Positions 1-6,237 of a DNA stretch of 8,008 nucleotides are shown in pieces. How positions within the stretch are numbered: the first letter of the stretch is position 1; every line of letters starts with the position of its first letter. The notes beneath the pieces are model-generated. The model was not told the origin of the DNA. It ran no database searches and saw only the letters and a list, made by a program, of their open reading frames with translations. Source of the DNA: Roseovarius sp. (GTDB lineage: Bacteria > Pseudomonadota > Alphaproteobacteria > Rhodobacterales > Rhodobacteraceae); contig JALQUE010000171.1 in NCBI GenBank assembly GCA_023260815.1, forward strand, positions 1-8,008, written 5' to 3'. The position numbers and the translations under genes were made by a program.

Positions 1-979
1 CGTTCTTGAGACAGTCACGGGCGCTGACTTCGCCTTTGCCTTCCACGTTTGGCGGGCGGCTTTCCATCCGGCCCACATGGGTCTGCTGCAGTTGGAGTTC
101 GGCCGTATCTTCGATGGTCAGGATGCGTTCGGAATTGTCGATGAACGAGGACAAGGCATTGAGTGTCGTGGTCTTACCCGAGCCGGTTCCACCTGACACG
201 ATGATGTTCAGGCGTGTTGACACTGCGGCCTGAAGGTAGGCGGCCATTTCTTCGGAAAATGCGCCAAAGCTGACCAGATCGTCGATGCACAGCTTGTCCT
301 TCTTGAACTTACGGATCGAGACGAGGCTGCCATCCACCGCAACCGGCGGTACCATCGCGTTGAAACGTGACCCGTCCGCAAGGCGGGCGTCGACATAGGG
401 GCTGGATTCGTCCACGCGGCGGCCCACCGCCGACACGATCTTGTCGATGATCCGCAGCAGGTGCCGTTCGTCCTTGAACGTCACGTCGCTCATTTCCAGC
501 TTGCCGGCGCGCTCCACGAAGATCTGATGCGGTCCGTTGACCAGAATATCGTTGATGGTGTCATCTTTCAGAAGGGTCTCGAGAGGGCCAAGTCCGCGCA
601 CCTCGTCATAGAGTTCCTGCGTCAGTGTCGCGCGATCCTCGCGGTTCAGAACGATACTGCGCTCTTCCAGAACTTCCGCTGCGATCGAGCTGATTTCGGC
701 GCGCAAATCGGCTTCGGTGGCGGTGTCCAGTGCTGACAGGTTCAAGTTGTCCAGCAGGGCGCGGTGCAGATCAAGTTTGATTTCGCCCAGTCGTTCCTTG
801 CGCTTTCGTTCCTTGTCGGCGGGCTGGGGCAAAGCGGCGGCTTGCTGGGCCGGTCTGCGTAAAACGGCCTTGGCCGGTTCCTCGACAAGGGCTGCCCGTG
901 GAATTGCCGCCTTCACCTCGGCAGGAGAGGCGGCAGGTTTTGTCTGGGCCGATGAACTCTTCTTGTATCGGGAAAACAT
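1..979 (-). CDS. cpaF: CpaF/TadA-type pilus assembly ATPase, N-terminal 326 codons (3' end beyond window)
   Basis: This is the cytoplasmic secretion ATPase of the type II/IV family that powers Flp/Tad pilus assembly. The start is the ATG at 979-977, preceded by an AGGAAGG ribosome site with 9 nt spacing and lying 18 nt after the cpaE stop, so the two genes are surely co-transcribed. Residues 1-60 are a basic, Ala/Pro-rich, low-complexity lead. Residues about 64-250 form the family N-terminal domain, with the typical VDARLADGSRFNAMVPP stretch at 196-212. The Walker A motif GGTGSGKT is at 263-270, and the acidic Asp-box element TIEDTAEL is at 288-295. The frame is open to the window edge and ends in RDCLKN, just before where CpaF proteins normally continue into the Walker B region. 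Family members are about 450-480 residues, so roughly two thirds is present. The motor fold is certain. CpaF rather than a T4SS or T2SS ATPase is supported by the neighbours. Confidence 0.96.
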   Translation of the reverse strand, partial: MFSRYKKSSSAQTKPAASPAEVKAAIPRAALVEEPAKAVLRRPAQQAAALPQPADKERKRKERLGEIKLDLHRALLDNLNLSALDTATEADLRAEISSIAAEVLEERSIVLNREDRATLTQELYDEVRGLGPLETLLKDDTINDILVNGPHQIFVERAGKLEMSDVTFKDERHLLRIIDKIVSAVGRRVDESSPYVDARLADGSRFNAMVPPVAVDGSLVSIRKFKKDKLCIDDLVSFGAFSEEMAAYLQAAVSTRLNIIVSGGTGSGKTTTLNALSSFIDNSERILTIEDTAELQLQQTHVGRMESRPPNVEGKGEVSARDCLKN

Positions 980-997
980 CGAAATTTACCTTCCTGC

Positions 998-2239
998 TTA
1001 TGCAGCTTCTGCGTCGCTCTTGCCTAATTGGTGAAGCGAGACCGCCAATTTGGCGATTTCCTTTCGAAGCGGGTTCTTGCTGGCGGATTGCGCCAGCGGC
1101 TGTCCATGATCCCCGGCTTGGGTGACTGCTCGACCGCCATCCGGCAGCAAGACTTCAACCGAGATCTCAAGACTTTCGCAGAGACGTTTGACCCTGCTCT
1201 TGCCTTGCAGATCAGTGAATTTGGGCGCTCTGTTCAAACAGAACCTCAGCCGTTCGATTGGCAGTTCCTCGGCCCTCAGCGCCCGTTTGAGACGCAGGGC
1301 GTTCTGCGCGGATCGCATATCCAGTTCCAGCGTCGTGAAGTAGATCTGCGCGTTGGTCAGAACGGTCTCGGTCCACTGGACCAGCGTCGAAGGCATGTCC
1401 ACGATCACGTAATCAAAGCGGGCGCGGGCCTGATCCAGAATCCGTTGAACGTCATCCGGCGACAGCATGTCCAGTGGGAGGATATCGAGCGGGGCGGTGA
1501 GCACCCACATCTTTTCTTCGAATTGGGTAAGAGCCTGCCGGAACACATCGTCATCCACGGCCTCGGTGTCCGACCACATCTCGAACACGGTCTCTCGGCG
1601 GGGCAAATCGAGATAGGTGGCCACGGTGCCGTTCTGAAGGCCGAAATCCATGATGCAGACGCGGGGGGGCGTCTTTTTGTCGACATTGGCCAACTCCCAG
1701 GCAAGGTTGACCGCGAGGGTCGTCGCTCCGGTCCCGCCCGCAATGCCCTGAACAGCCAATAGCACGCCATCGGCCGGCGGCTCGTTACTGGCGCCATGTC
1801 TGCCAGCCACCGCCGTGGCGGGCCGTTCGGCGCTTTTCTTCAGCCGCTCGATCGCGGCCTCCAATTCACCCTCCGGAAGGGGATAGGGGACAAATTCGTC
1901 TGCCCCCTTGCGCAGCAACTGATGCAGTGCGGCGGGGCTGACGTCTTCGGCGATCAGGATGACCTTGATGTTTTTTGCATTCGCCAGCGCGATGATCTCG
2001 CCCAACATGACAAGGTCATCCTCGTCTGCTTCATCAATTGCGATCGCCACGAACTCTAGGCCTCTGGCCTCGGGCTGGTTGAAAAACGCCAGCGCCTCTG
2101 AAAATCCCAGATCGCCCCAATTCTCGCCAAGAGCGGTTTCCATGTCCTCGATCAGCAGATCGAAGTTCTGCACATCACGGCTAATGGTGCAGGCCTTGAT
2201 CGGGCTGGGCTCAGGCATTTTCGTTGCACTACTCGTCAT
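998..2239 (-). CDS. cpaE: CpaE/TadZ-like pilus assembly protein (receiver-like plus degenerate MinD-type ATPase domain)
   Basis: CpaE/TadZ is a ParA/MinD-superfamily protein that places the Tad machine in the cell and works with CpaF. The protein is 413 residues from the ATG at 2239. An in-frame start at 2398 would add 53 residues rich in Trp, Arg and Pro that do not look like the family, so the shorter form is preferred; its ribosome site (GGGA) is weak. Residues about 15-130 resemble an atypical receiver domain, with strands FVAIAID and KVILIAED. Residues about 157-405 are the MinD-like domain: P-loop AGGTGATT at 167-174, IMDFG with D198, and VIVDMPS with D281. Both lysines of the deviant Walker box (KGGxGKT) are replaced by alanine. 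This is in line with the atypical ATPase site known for TadZ/CpaE proteins and suggests weak or no hydrolysis. The gene sits 18 nt before cpaF and follows a terminator, so it probably has its own promoter. Confidence 0.95.
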   Translation of the reverse strand: MTSSATKMPEPSPIKACTISRDVQNFDLLIEDMETALGENWGDLGFSEALAFFNQPEARGLEFVAIAIDEADEDDLVMLGEIIALANAKNIKVILIAEDVSPAALHQLLRKGADEFVPYPLPEGELEAAIERLKKSAERPATAVAGRHGASNEPPADGVLLAVQGIAGGTGATTLAVNLAWELANVDKKTPPRVCIMDFGLQNGTVATYLDLPRRETVFEMWSDTEAVDDDVFRQALTQFEEKMWVLTAPLDILPLDMLSPDDVQRILDQARARFDYVIVDMPSTLVQWTETVLTNAQIYFTTLELDMRSAQNALRLKRALRAEELPIERLRFCLNRAPKFTDLQGKSRVKRLCESLEISVEVLLPDGGRAVTQAGDHGQPLAQSASKNPLRKEIAKLAVSLHQLGKSDAEAA

Positions 2240-2388
2240 TCGTCGATCCCATCTTTCAAGTCGCCTCGCGGGCTGCCACGGGTTTGCCCCGGGGTCCATT
2301 CTGAGTGTTTTCGGGCGTTTGTGCGCGACCCCGAACCACAGGGGGCACGCCTGCCACTGGGTGACAATCCTTGAAAATCTAGGCAACA

Positions 2389-2431
2389 TTTGGGCCAAAA
2401 AACCGTAATTATGCGATTTGAAAGGCCCAAA
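2389..2431 (-). promoter_or_regulatory. Inverted repeat enclosing a possible -10 box upstream of cpaE
   Basis: The perfect 8-bp arms TTTGGGCC (2389-2396) and GGCCCAAA (2424-2431) flank a 27-nt AT-rich spacer. Read on the minus strand, the spacer contains CATAAT (2413-2408), five of six matches to a sigma-70 -10 box. No convincing -35 hexamer lies at 16-18 nt. It lies directly downstream of the terminator that ends the preceding unit, about 170 nt before the cpaE start. This fits an operator-controlled promoter for cpaE-cpaF, but that is inference. Confidence 0.35.
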
Positions 2432-2457
2432 AGAAAACCCGCCGTAAGGGCGGGTTT
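2428..2457 (-). terminator. Intrinsic terminator after the OmpA-like gene
   Basis: A perfect 9-bp stem AAACCCGCC/GGCGGGTTT (arms 2449-2457 and 2435-2443, 5-nt loop) is followed in the minus direction by a T-rich tract, TTTTCTTTT. It lies 43 nt past the lipoprotein stop and about 190 nt before cpaE. It separates cpaB/cpaC/lipoprotein transcription from cpaE-cpaF. Confidence 0.88.
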
Positions 2458-2499
2458 CCAGGTGGCCCGGCTTTGACCGGACAGGGAGATCGGATCAGA

Positions 2500-3156
2500 T
2501 CATTCGCCGACGACCTGTTCATCGCCGCTGACCATCGACAGATCGGTTCCGGCTTTGGCGCTGTCCACATACGCGCGATAGATCACCGACGCATAGCGAC
2601 CCTCGAGGATATCGGGATGCGATGCGACGAAGCCGGTGACTTCGGTGACGGTCCGGCGGTTCCGGGGTTCACGCCCGTCGGTCACCACAAGAGGCTGCGT
2701 TTCACCATAAGATACAACCGCCTCAAGACGTGATCTGCTGATGCCGTGGCTGACCAGATAATGCACGACCGCATCGGCGCGGCGTTGACCAAGGCCTCGG
2801 TTGTAAGCCGTTGAGCCCACCTTGTCGGTGTGACCGTAAACCCGGAACCGGACCTCGGGGAATTGCTTGATCCATCCGGCTTGCGCACTGAGCGTGTTGC
2901 GCGCGGCAGCATCCAGATGGGCCGAATCGAACGCGAAGTTGACGGTCGTTGGAACTTCGTTTGCGAAGCGGCCGGCAAGATCCAGAACGTATCCCTTCTC
3001 GCCCGTCATGACGAGATGATTGTTCATGTTGGCATCGCCGAACGACCCGCTATTCAAGACAGATCCGGCTTCACCAGAAAAGGAATTCCGATAGTCGCCC
3101 TGTGTGCTGCAGGCGGCGATTGCGACCAAACTTGCAGTTGCCAGAAGATGTTTCAT
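2500..3156 (-). CDS. OmpA-domain outer-membrane lipoprotein in the CpaD position of the tad locus
   Basis: This is a predicted peptidoglycan-binding lipoprotein of 218 residues. The start at 3156 is chosen because it gives a lipoprotein signal (MKHLLATASLVAIAAC) with lipobox IAAC and acylated C16, and AAAGG/AGAGG ribosome sites just upstream. S17 after the cysteine fits outer-membrane retention. The OmpA C-terminal domain covers about residues 70-176: NFAFDSAHLD at 73-82, YGHTD with D111, and LGQRRADAV with R126, the Asp and Arg expected to hold diaminopimelate. About 40 residues follow the domain (177-218), including a Tyr-rich GRYASVIYRAYV segment of unknown role. The gene starts 17 nt after the cpaC stop, so it is co-transcribed with the secretin. 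In Caulobacter-type loci this slot holds cpaD, another lipoprotein. The likely role is to fix the secretin complex to the cell wall, which is inferred from family and context. Confidence 0.92.
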   Translation of the reverse strand: MKHLLATASLVAIAACSTQGDYRNSFSGEAGSVLNSGSFGDANMNNHLVMTGEKGYVLDLAGRFANEVPTTVNFAFDSAHLDAAARNTLSAQAGWIKQFPEVRFRVYGHTDKVGSTAYNRGLGQRRADAVVHYLVSHGISRSRLEAVVSYGETQPLVVTDGREPRNRRTVTEVTGFVASHPDILEGRYASVIYRAYVDSAKAGTDLSMVSGDEQVVGE

Positions 3157-3173
3157 TTGCCTCTGCCTTTCGG

Positions 3174-4577
3174 TCAATCCATCACGTAGCCATAGGAGCC
3201 GGTGAAGTCCTGTCTTGCGACTTCGCCTGCGGTGCCACTGGGAACGTTGCTGTTCAAAACCCGCCCGTTGAGGAAGAGATCCTTCTCGGAAGGCAGTCTC
3301 ACGCGATCCGTGGGCAGGGCCAGCGCCTCGCCGCGGGTGGGTGTTACAAGATGCGCGCTCACGATGATGACCAGTTCTGTCTGTGCGCGTGCATAGTCTG
3401 CACTGCGGAAAAGAGCGCCCAGAACAGGCACATCGCCCAGCCATGGCACCTGCGAGTTGGTATCCCGGAAATCATCTTGCAGCAGCCCTGCGATCGCGAA
3501 ACTTTCCCCATCACGCAATTGGACCGTGGTCGAGGTGTCGCGACGGCGGAAGGCATCTACGGTAAATGACCCTGTGTTGATCCCGTTTGTCGGGTCGATC
3601 GACGATACGGCGGCGGCCATTTCAAGATTGATGATATCGCCATCCACAACACGCGGGATGAAATTCAGCTCGACGCCGAACGGTTTGAATTCGATGGATG
3701 TCGTGTCGTTGTCCTGTGCCACCGGCACGGGATATTCGCCACCCGCCAGAAACTTGGCCTCTTGTCCCGATAGCGCCGTCAGGTTGGGTTCAGCCAGAGT
3801 GCGTACAACCCCCTTGGATTCCAGCGCTTCCAAAAGAATTCCGATTTCCACCGATCCGATATCAAAGCCGAAAAAGGCCGCGCCGGCATTGTTCGAGGCT
3901 GCCACCCCCCGGGAATTGACCCCGGTTGACGGAAGATTGCTGCCGGCCAATCCCGCACCATTGCCTGTGACGCCCAACGCATCGACTGCCAGAGATGTAG
4001 ACAATTGTTTGGACACGCTGCGCTGCATTTCAGCGAAACGCACCTTGAGCATGACCTGTTGATTTCCCGAGACAACCATGAGGTTGGACACCCGGTCCGG
4101 CGCATAGCGCTGTGCGAGCGACAGGGCGCGATCCATGCGAGCGGTGCTTGAGACGCTGCCCGACAGAACGATGCCGTCATTGGCGGTGCGCACTTCGATC
4201 CGTTCGTTCGGAAGGATTTGTTGCAACCGTTCCTTGAATTCCGACACATCGGTCGAAACGTGAATTTCCACATTCGTGATCAGCCGTCCGGTGTCGTCCA
4301 GCAGCGTCAGGGTTGTCCGGCCGGGCGCCTTGCCAAGAACGTAGATTGTTCTGTCCGAAAGGGTTGAAAAGTCCGCAATGGAAGGGTTTGCGATGCTCAG
4401 TTCCGCGAAAGGTACGTCGCTTTCAACGACAACGGCACGGTTCATCGTGACGTTGAGGTCGCGTGCTGCTCCGTTGCGAACCACCTGGAGGTTTTCCGCC
4501 TGAAGTTCGGTGACGATTCCACTGAATACGACTGCCAGCCCCAACAGGGCGGCTTTGAATAAGCCTGCGTTTTTCAT
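3174..4577 (-). CDS. cpaC: CpaC/RcpA-type outer-membrane secretin of the Tad pilus
   Basis: This secretin forms the outer-membrane channel for the Flp pilus. The preferred start is the ATG at 4577, giving 467 residues with a clean Sec signal peptide (residues 1-27, cleavage after LQA) and an AGG ribosome site. A GTG at 4598 would place seven residues, including the ribosome site, ahead of the signal and is rejected. Residues about 38-108 match the N-terminal pilus/secretin domain (NRAVVVESD). Residues 110-165 look like a BON domain (VLSGSVSS at 137-144). The secretin domain spans about 240-413, with RTLAEPNLTALSG at 259-271, GVELNFIPRV at 301-310 and the family signature VPWLGDVPVLG at 377-387. 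A tail of about 55 residues follows. A Gly/Asn/Ser-rich stretch at 203-232 precedes the secretin domain. The lipoprotein gene follows after 17 nt, while a terminator lies between cpaB and this gene. Confidence 0.96.
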   Translation of the reverse strand: MKNAGLFKAALLGLAVVFSGIVTELQAENLQVVRNGAARDLNVTMNRAVVVESDVPFAELSIANPSIADFSTLSDRTIYVLGKAPGRTTLTLLDDTGRLITNVEIHVSTDVSEFKERLQQILPNERIEVRTANDGIVLSGSVSSTARMDRALSLAQRYAPDRVSNLMVVSGNQQVMLKVRFAEMQRSVSKQLSTSLAVDALGVTGNGAGLAGSNLPSTGVNSRGVAASNNAGAAFFGFDIGSVEIGILLEALESKGVVRTLAEPNLTALSGQEAKFLAGGEYPVPVAQDNDTTSIEFKPFGVELNFIPRVVDGDIINLEMAAAVSSIDPTNGINTGSFTVDAFRRRDTSTTVQLRDGESFAIAGLLQDDFRDTNSQVPWLGDVPVLGALFRSADYARAQTELVIIVSAHLVTPTRGEALALPTDRVRLPSEKDLFLNGRVLNSNVPSGTAGEVARQDFTGSYGYVMD

Positions 4578-4726
4578 GTGACCTGCCTTTCCGATCACGC
4601 CTCATTTGGTCGGGTCTTTATCGCCCGGTTTGAGCAGCACTCTGCGCTAGTTCCTGAGAAATATCAAGAATCAACGATTTTTTGCGGAATTTTCCCCGGA
4701 TTGTGGCGCAAAAGCAGCCCAATGCG

Positions 4727-4753
4727 AAAAGGGCGCCCAAAGTTCGGGCGCCC
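4727..4753 (-). terminator. Intrinsic terminator between cpaB and cpaC
   Basis: An 8-bp all-GC stem GGGCGCCC/GGGCGCCC (arms 4746-4753 and 4731-4738, 7-nt loop) is followed in the minus direction by TTTT and then CGC. It lies 26 nt after the cpaB stop. The U-tract is short, so partial termination (attenuation) is as plausible as a full stop. The roughly 150 nt between it and cpaC contain an AT-rich patch (about 4640-4700) where a cpaC promoter could lie, though no clear hexamers were found. Confidence 0.75.
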
Positions 4754-4778
4754 GTTCCTGAAACCGGATGATCCTGTC

Positions 4779-5651
4779 TCAATTGGTGCAGGGAATCTGG
4801 CTTACAATGACCTCTGCACCGCGCCGTGTCCGGATGGTGCAGACTTCCTGCCGTTGGGGTGCCGGCGCAGCTTCAAGCCGCGACAGGCCAAGCAGGCGGT
4901 TCTGGTCGACCTCGATCACCTCGGCGACGCTTTCCTCGTCCGTGCCGACGAGAGACAATGACAGACGACCGGTCGCCTGGGCCTGCGCCAGTGCCGCAAC
5001 CTGCTGCGGTTTCGCGGCAACCGTCACGGTGCGGGCGATGATCGCCTTCGTGGTGTTCTCATCCGAAATCTGATCCACCGCGATCAACTGAACCCCTGTC
5101 TCGATAAGCTTGGTGACATCGCCCATCGAATTGCCCTCGGTGCGCACGTCGCTGCCGCCACGCACCTGGCCTGTCCAGTAGACATCCACCCGGTCGCCCG
5201 GACGCAGAAAGCCGGACACACCGCTGGCCACGTCGACCTTGATGGCGAAGGCGCGCATGCCTTGCGCCAGCTGCGACGAGATGCCGGCATCCTCGCCAGG
5301 GGCGGTGACCTTGACCGCCATGAGCGCCTCGTTGACTTCCATCGCGCGGCGCACAGCGCGCAGCTCCTGATTCCCCTTGGGAAATAACTCTTCCATTGAG
5401 CGGAAGACGCCTTCGGGGATCGCCTCTTTGGGGAACTGCACCAAGCGCACGGCGTCGGGCTGAATCTTCTGTCCGTATTTCAAGGGTGTTTTCGCAACCA
5501 AAACCTCGACCGTGTCGATTTGTGGGGCACGCTGCGCCCGTTCCAGCGCCAATTGTTGCTGGTAACCCTGGATGTAGCTCTTGGCCATGTAGACGGCAAA
5601 GCCCGCCAGACCCAGACCCAGGACAAGTACCAGTCCAAATACCAATCTCAT
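4779..5651 (-). CDS. cpaB: CpaB/RcpC-type Tad pilus assembly protein
   Basis: CpaB/RcpC is an inner-membrane-anchored periplasmic protein that works with the secretin in Flp pilus assembly. The ATG at 5651 has an AGAGG site 7 nt upstream. The protein is 290 residues. A single hydrophobic segment (4-22) acts as signal anchor, followed by a Gln-rich, probably helical stretch (29-41). A SAF-type domain covers about 47-113, opening with VEVLVAKTPLKYGQKI, the usual CpaB entry. The RcpC/CpaB domain covers about 125-236, with the FLRPGDRVDVYWTG motif at 148-161. Two cysteines in the C-terminal tail (C271 and C288) could form a disulfide in the periplasm. A terminator follows the gene, and 232 nt separate it from the pilin gene upstream. 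In many tad loci the prepilin peptidase gene cpaA lies between pilin and cpaB; here it does not. Confidence 0.95.
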   Translation of the reverse strand: MRLVFGLVLVLGLGLAGFAVYMAKSYIQGYQQQLALERAQRAPQIDTVEVLVAKTPLKYGQKIQPDAVRLVQFPKEAIPEGVFRSMEELFPKGNQELRAVRRAMEVNEALMAVKVTAPGEDAGISSQLAQGMRAFAIKVDVASGVSGFLRPGDRVDVYWTGQVRGGSDVRTEGNSMGDVTKLIETGVQLIAVDQISDENTTKAIIARTVTVAAKPQQVAALAQAQATGRLSLSLVGTDEESVAEVIEVDQNRLLGLSRLEAAPAPQRQEVCTIRTRRGAEVIVSQIPCTN

Positions 5652-5677
5652 GGTCCGTCCTCTCGATAATTCCTATG

Positions 5678-5703
5678 TGCCGGAGCGTTGAAAATGTCCG
5701 GCA
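5678..5703. repeat. 7-bp inverted repeat in the cpaB leader
   Basis: TGCCGGA (5678-5684) and TCCGGCA (5697-5703) are perfect inverted arms around a 12-nt spacer, 27-52 nt before the cpaB start. A minus-strand TTGACT (5708-5703) overlaps the distal arm, but no -10 box stands at the right distance. It could be an operator or a leader stem-loop; the function is not shown by the sequence. Confidence 0.4.
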
Positions 5704-5832
5704 GTCAAGCAGATGTTGGCGGGTTATTGTGGCGAAATGAGGGAAAGCCGGTGATCGTTTCTGGATCATTGGCACGACATCAACCCAAGTGGTGGCAGAG
5801 GGTCTCTTTCGTGGCAGGGTCAAGTTCCTGCC

Positions 5833-5877
5833 CGGATACATCCGCTTTTTTCGCAGGCGGATCAGGCAGCGGTGCCT
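5833..5877 (-). other. Cluster of overlapping stem-loops just after the second pilin gene
   Basis: Starting 7 nt after the pilin B stop is a small hairpin, AGGCA/TGCCT (5864-5868 and 5873-5877). Next to it ATCCGC (5840-5845) pairs with GCGGAT (5857-5862) around an A-rich loop in the minus-strand transcript. The same ATCCG arm can pair instead with CGGAT at 5833-5837. No U-tract follows, so this is not a standard terminator. It may be an mRNA processing or stability element between pilin B and cpaB. Confidence 0.3.
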
Positions 5878-5883
5878 ACGTCT

Positions 5884-6075
5884 TCAGTCCAGATTGATAG
5901 ATTTGACCTCGGCGTTTTTCATCGAGTCGGCGACACGGTTTCCGAGGGTATTGTTTGCCGAAAGCAAAGTGGCAACGACGCCGATCCCAAGGCCTACGAC
6001 GGTGGCTGTCATCACGACCCAGTCAACGGTGACGGCACCGTCGCTGTCGCGTGCGAATTTTTTGAGTCTTAACAT
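5884..6075 (-). CDS. flp: Flp/Fap-type prepilin, second copy (pilin B)
   Basis: This is a small Tad-pathway prepilin of 63 residues. A short basic leader (MLRLKKFARDSDG) ends in G13, followed by AVTVDWVV and a hydrophobic segment (14-39). The expected prepilin peptidase cut is after G13. The Flp motif G/xxxxEY appears as G/AVTVDW, with Asp at +5 and Trp at +6. The start ATG at 6075 has a modest AAGG site 9-10 nt upstream, weaker than that of pilin A. The first 31 residues closely resemble pilin A, while the C-terminal part (NNTLGNRVADSMKNAEVKSINLD) differs and lacks the acidic end. It could be a minor or alternative pilin; which copy is the major subunit cannot be decided from sequence alone. 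Pilin A lies upstream beyond a terminator, so this gene needs its own promoter or read-through. Confidence 0.93.
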   Translation of the reverse strand: MLRLKKFARDSDGAVTVDWVVMTATVVGLGIGVVATLLSANNTLGNRVADSMKNAEVKSINLD

Positions 6076-6111
6076 TGCGCTTTACCTTGAAACGGTGTGC
6101 TCGTTACGCGG

Positions 6112-6148
6112 GGTTACAAACCTGCTCGTTCAGACAAGCGCGTGGCAC
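6112..6148 (-). promoter_or_regulatory. Leader element upstream of pilin B, shared with pilin A
   Basis: On the minus strand this holds GTGCCACGCG (from 6148) and CGAGCAGGTTTGTAACC (6128-6112). The latter contains the imperfect palindrome GGTT-TGT-AACC. The same two blocks occur in the same order before pilin A. The palindrome ends 36 nt before this start codon, and GTGCCA begins about 70 nt before it. It is probably a shared promoter/operator retained from gene duplication. No sigma-70 hexamers could be fixed. Confidence 0.4.
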
Positions 6149-6168
6149 AGGGTACATGAGGTGTCTTC

Positions 6169-6205
6169 AAAAAACTGGCCGCAAGGCGGAGTTGCGGCCA
6201 GTTTT
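6169..6205 (-). terminator. Strong intrinsic terminator after pilin A
   Basis: A perfect 14-bp stem (arms AAAACTGGCCGCAA at 6171-6184 and its complement at 6192-6205) encloses a 7-nt loop. In the minus direction it runs into six consecutive T (6174-6169). It stands 32 nt after the pilin A stop and should end most transcription, making pilin A a one-gene unit. Confidence 0.95.
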
Positions 6206-6213
6206 GATAGCAT

Positions 6214-6232
6214 ACAGAACGTCACGTTCTGT
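6214..6232. repeat. 19-nt perfect palindrome in the pilin A 3' UTR
   Basis: ACAGAACGT-C-ACGTTCTGT is a perfect 9-bp inverted repeat around one central base. It begins 5 nt after the pilin A stop and lies 8 nt before the terminator stem. As RNA it forms a stem with a short loop that would protect the 3' end. As DNA it has the symmetry of a dimeric regulator site. Confidence 0.6.
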
Positions 6233-6237
6233 CTGAA

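Noticed and set aside
1028..1762. 244-codon plus-strand open frame antisense to cpaE.
   Set aside because: Typical shadow frame in GC-rich DNA opposite a gene with clear family motifs; no ribosome site or recognisable domain.
2240..2398. N-terminal extension of cpaE to an ATG at 2398, and a short 64-codon frame at 2236-2430.
   Set aside because: The added residues do not resemble CpaE and cover the probable promoter/leader; the short frame has no recognisable features.
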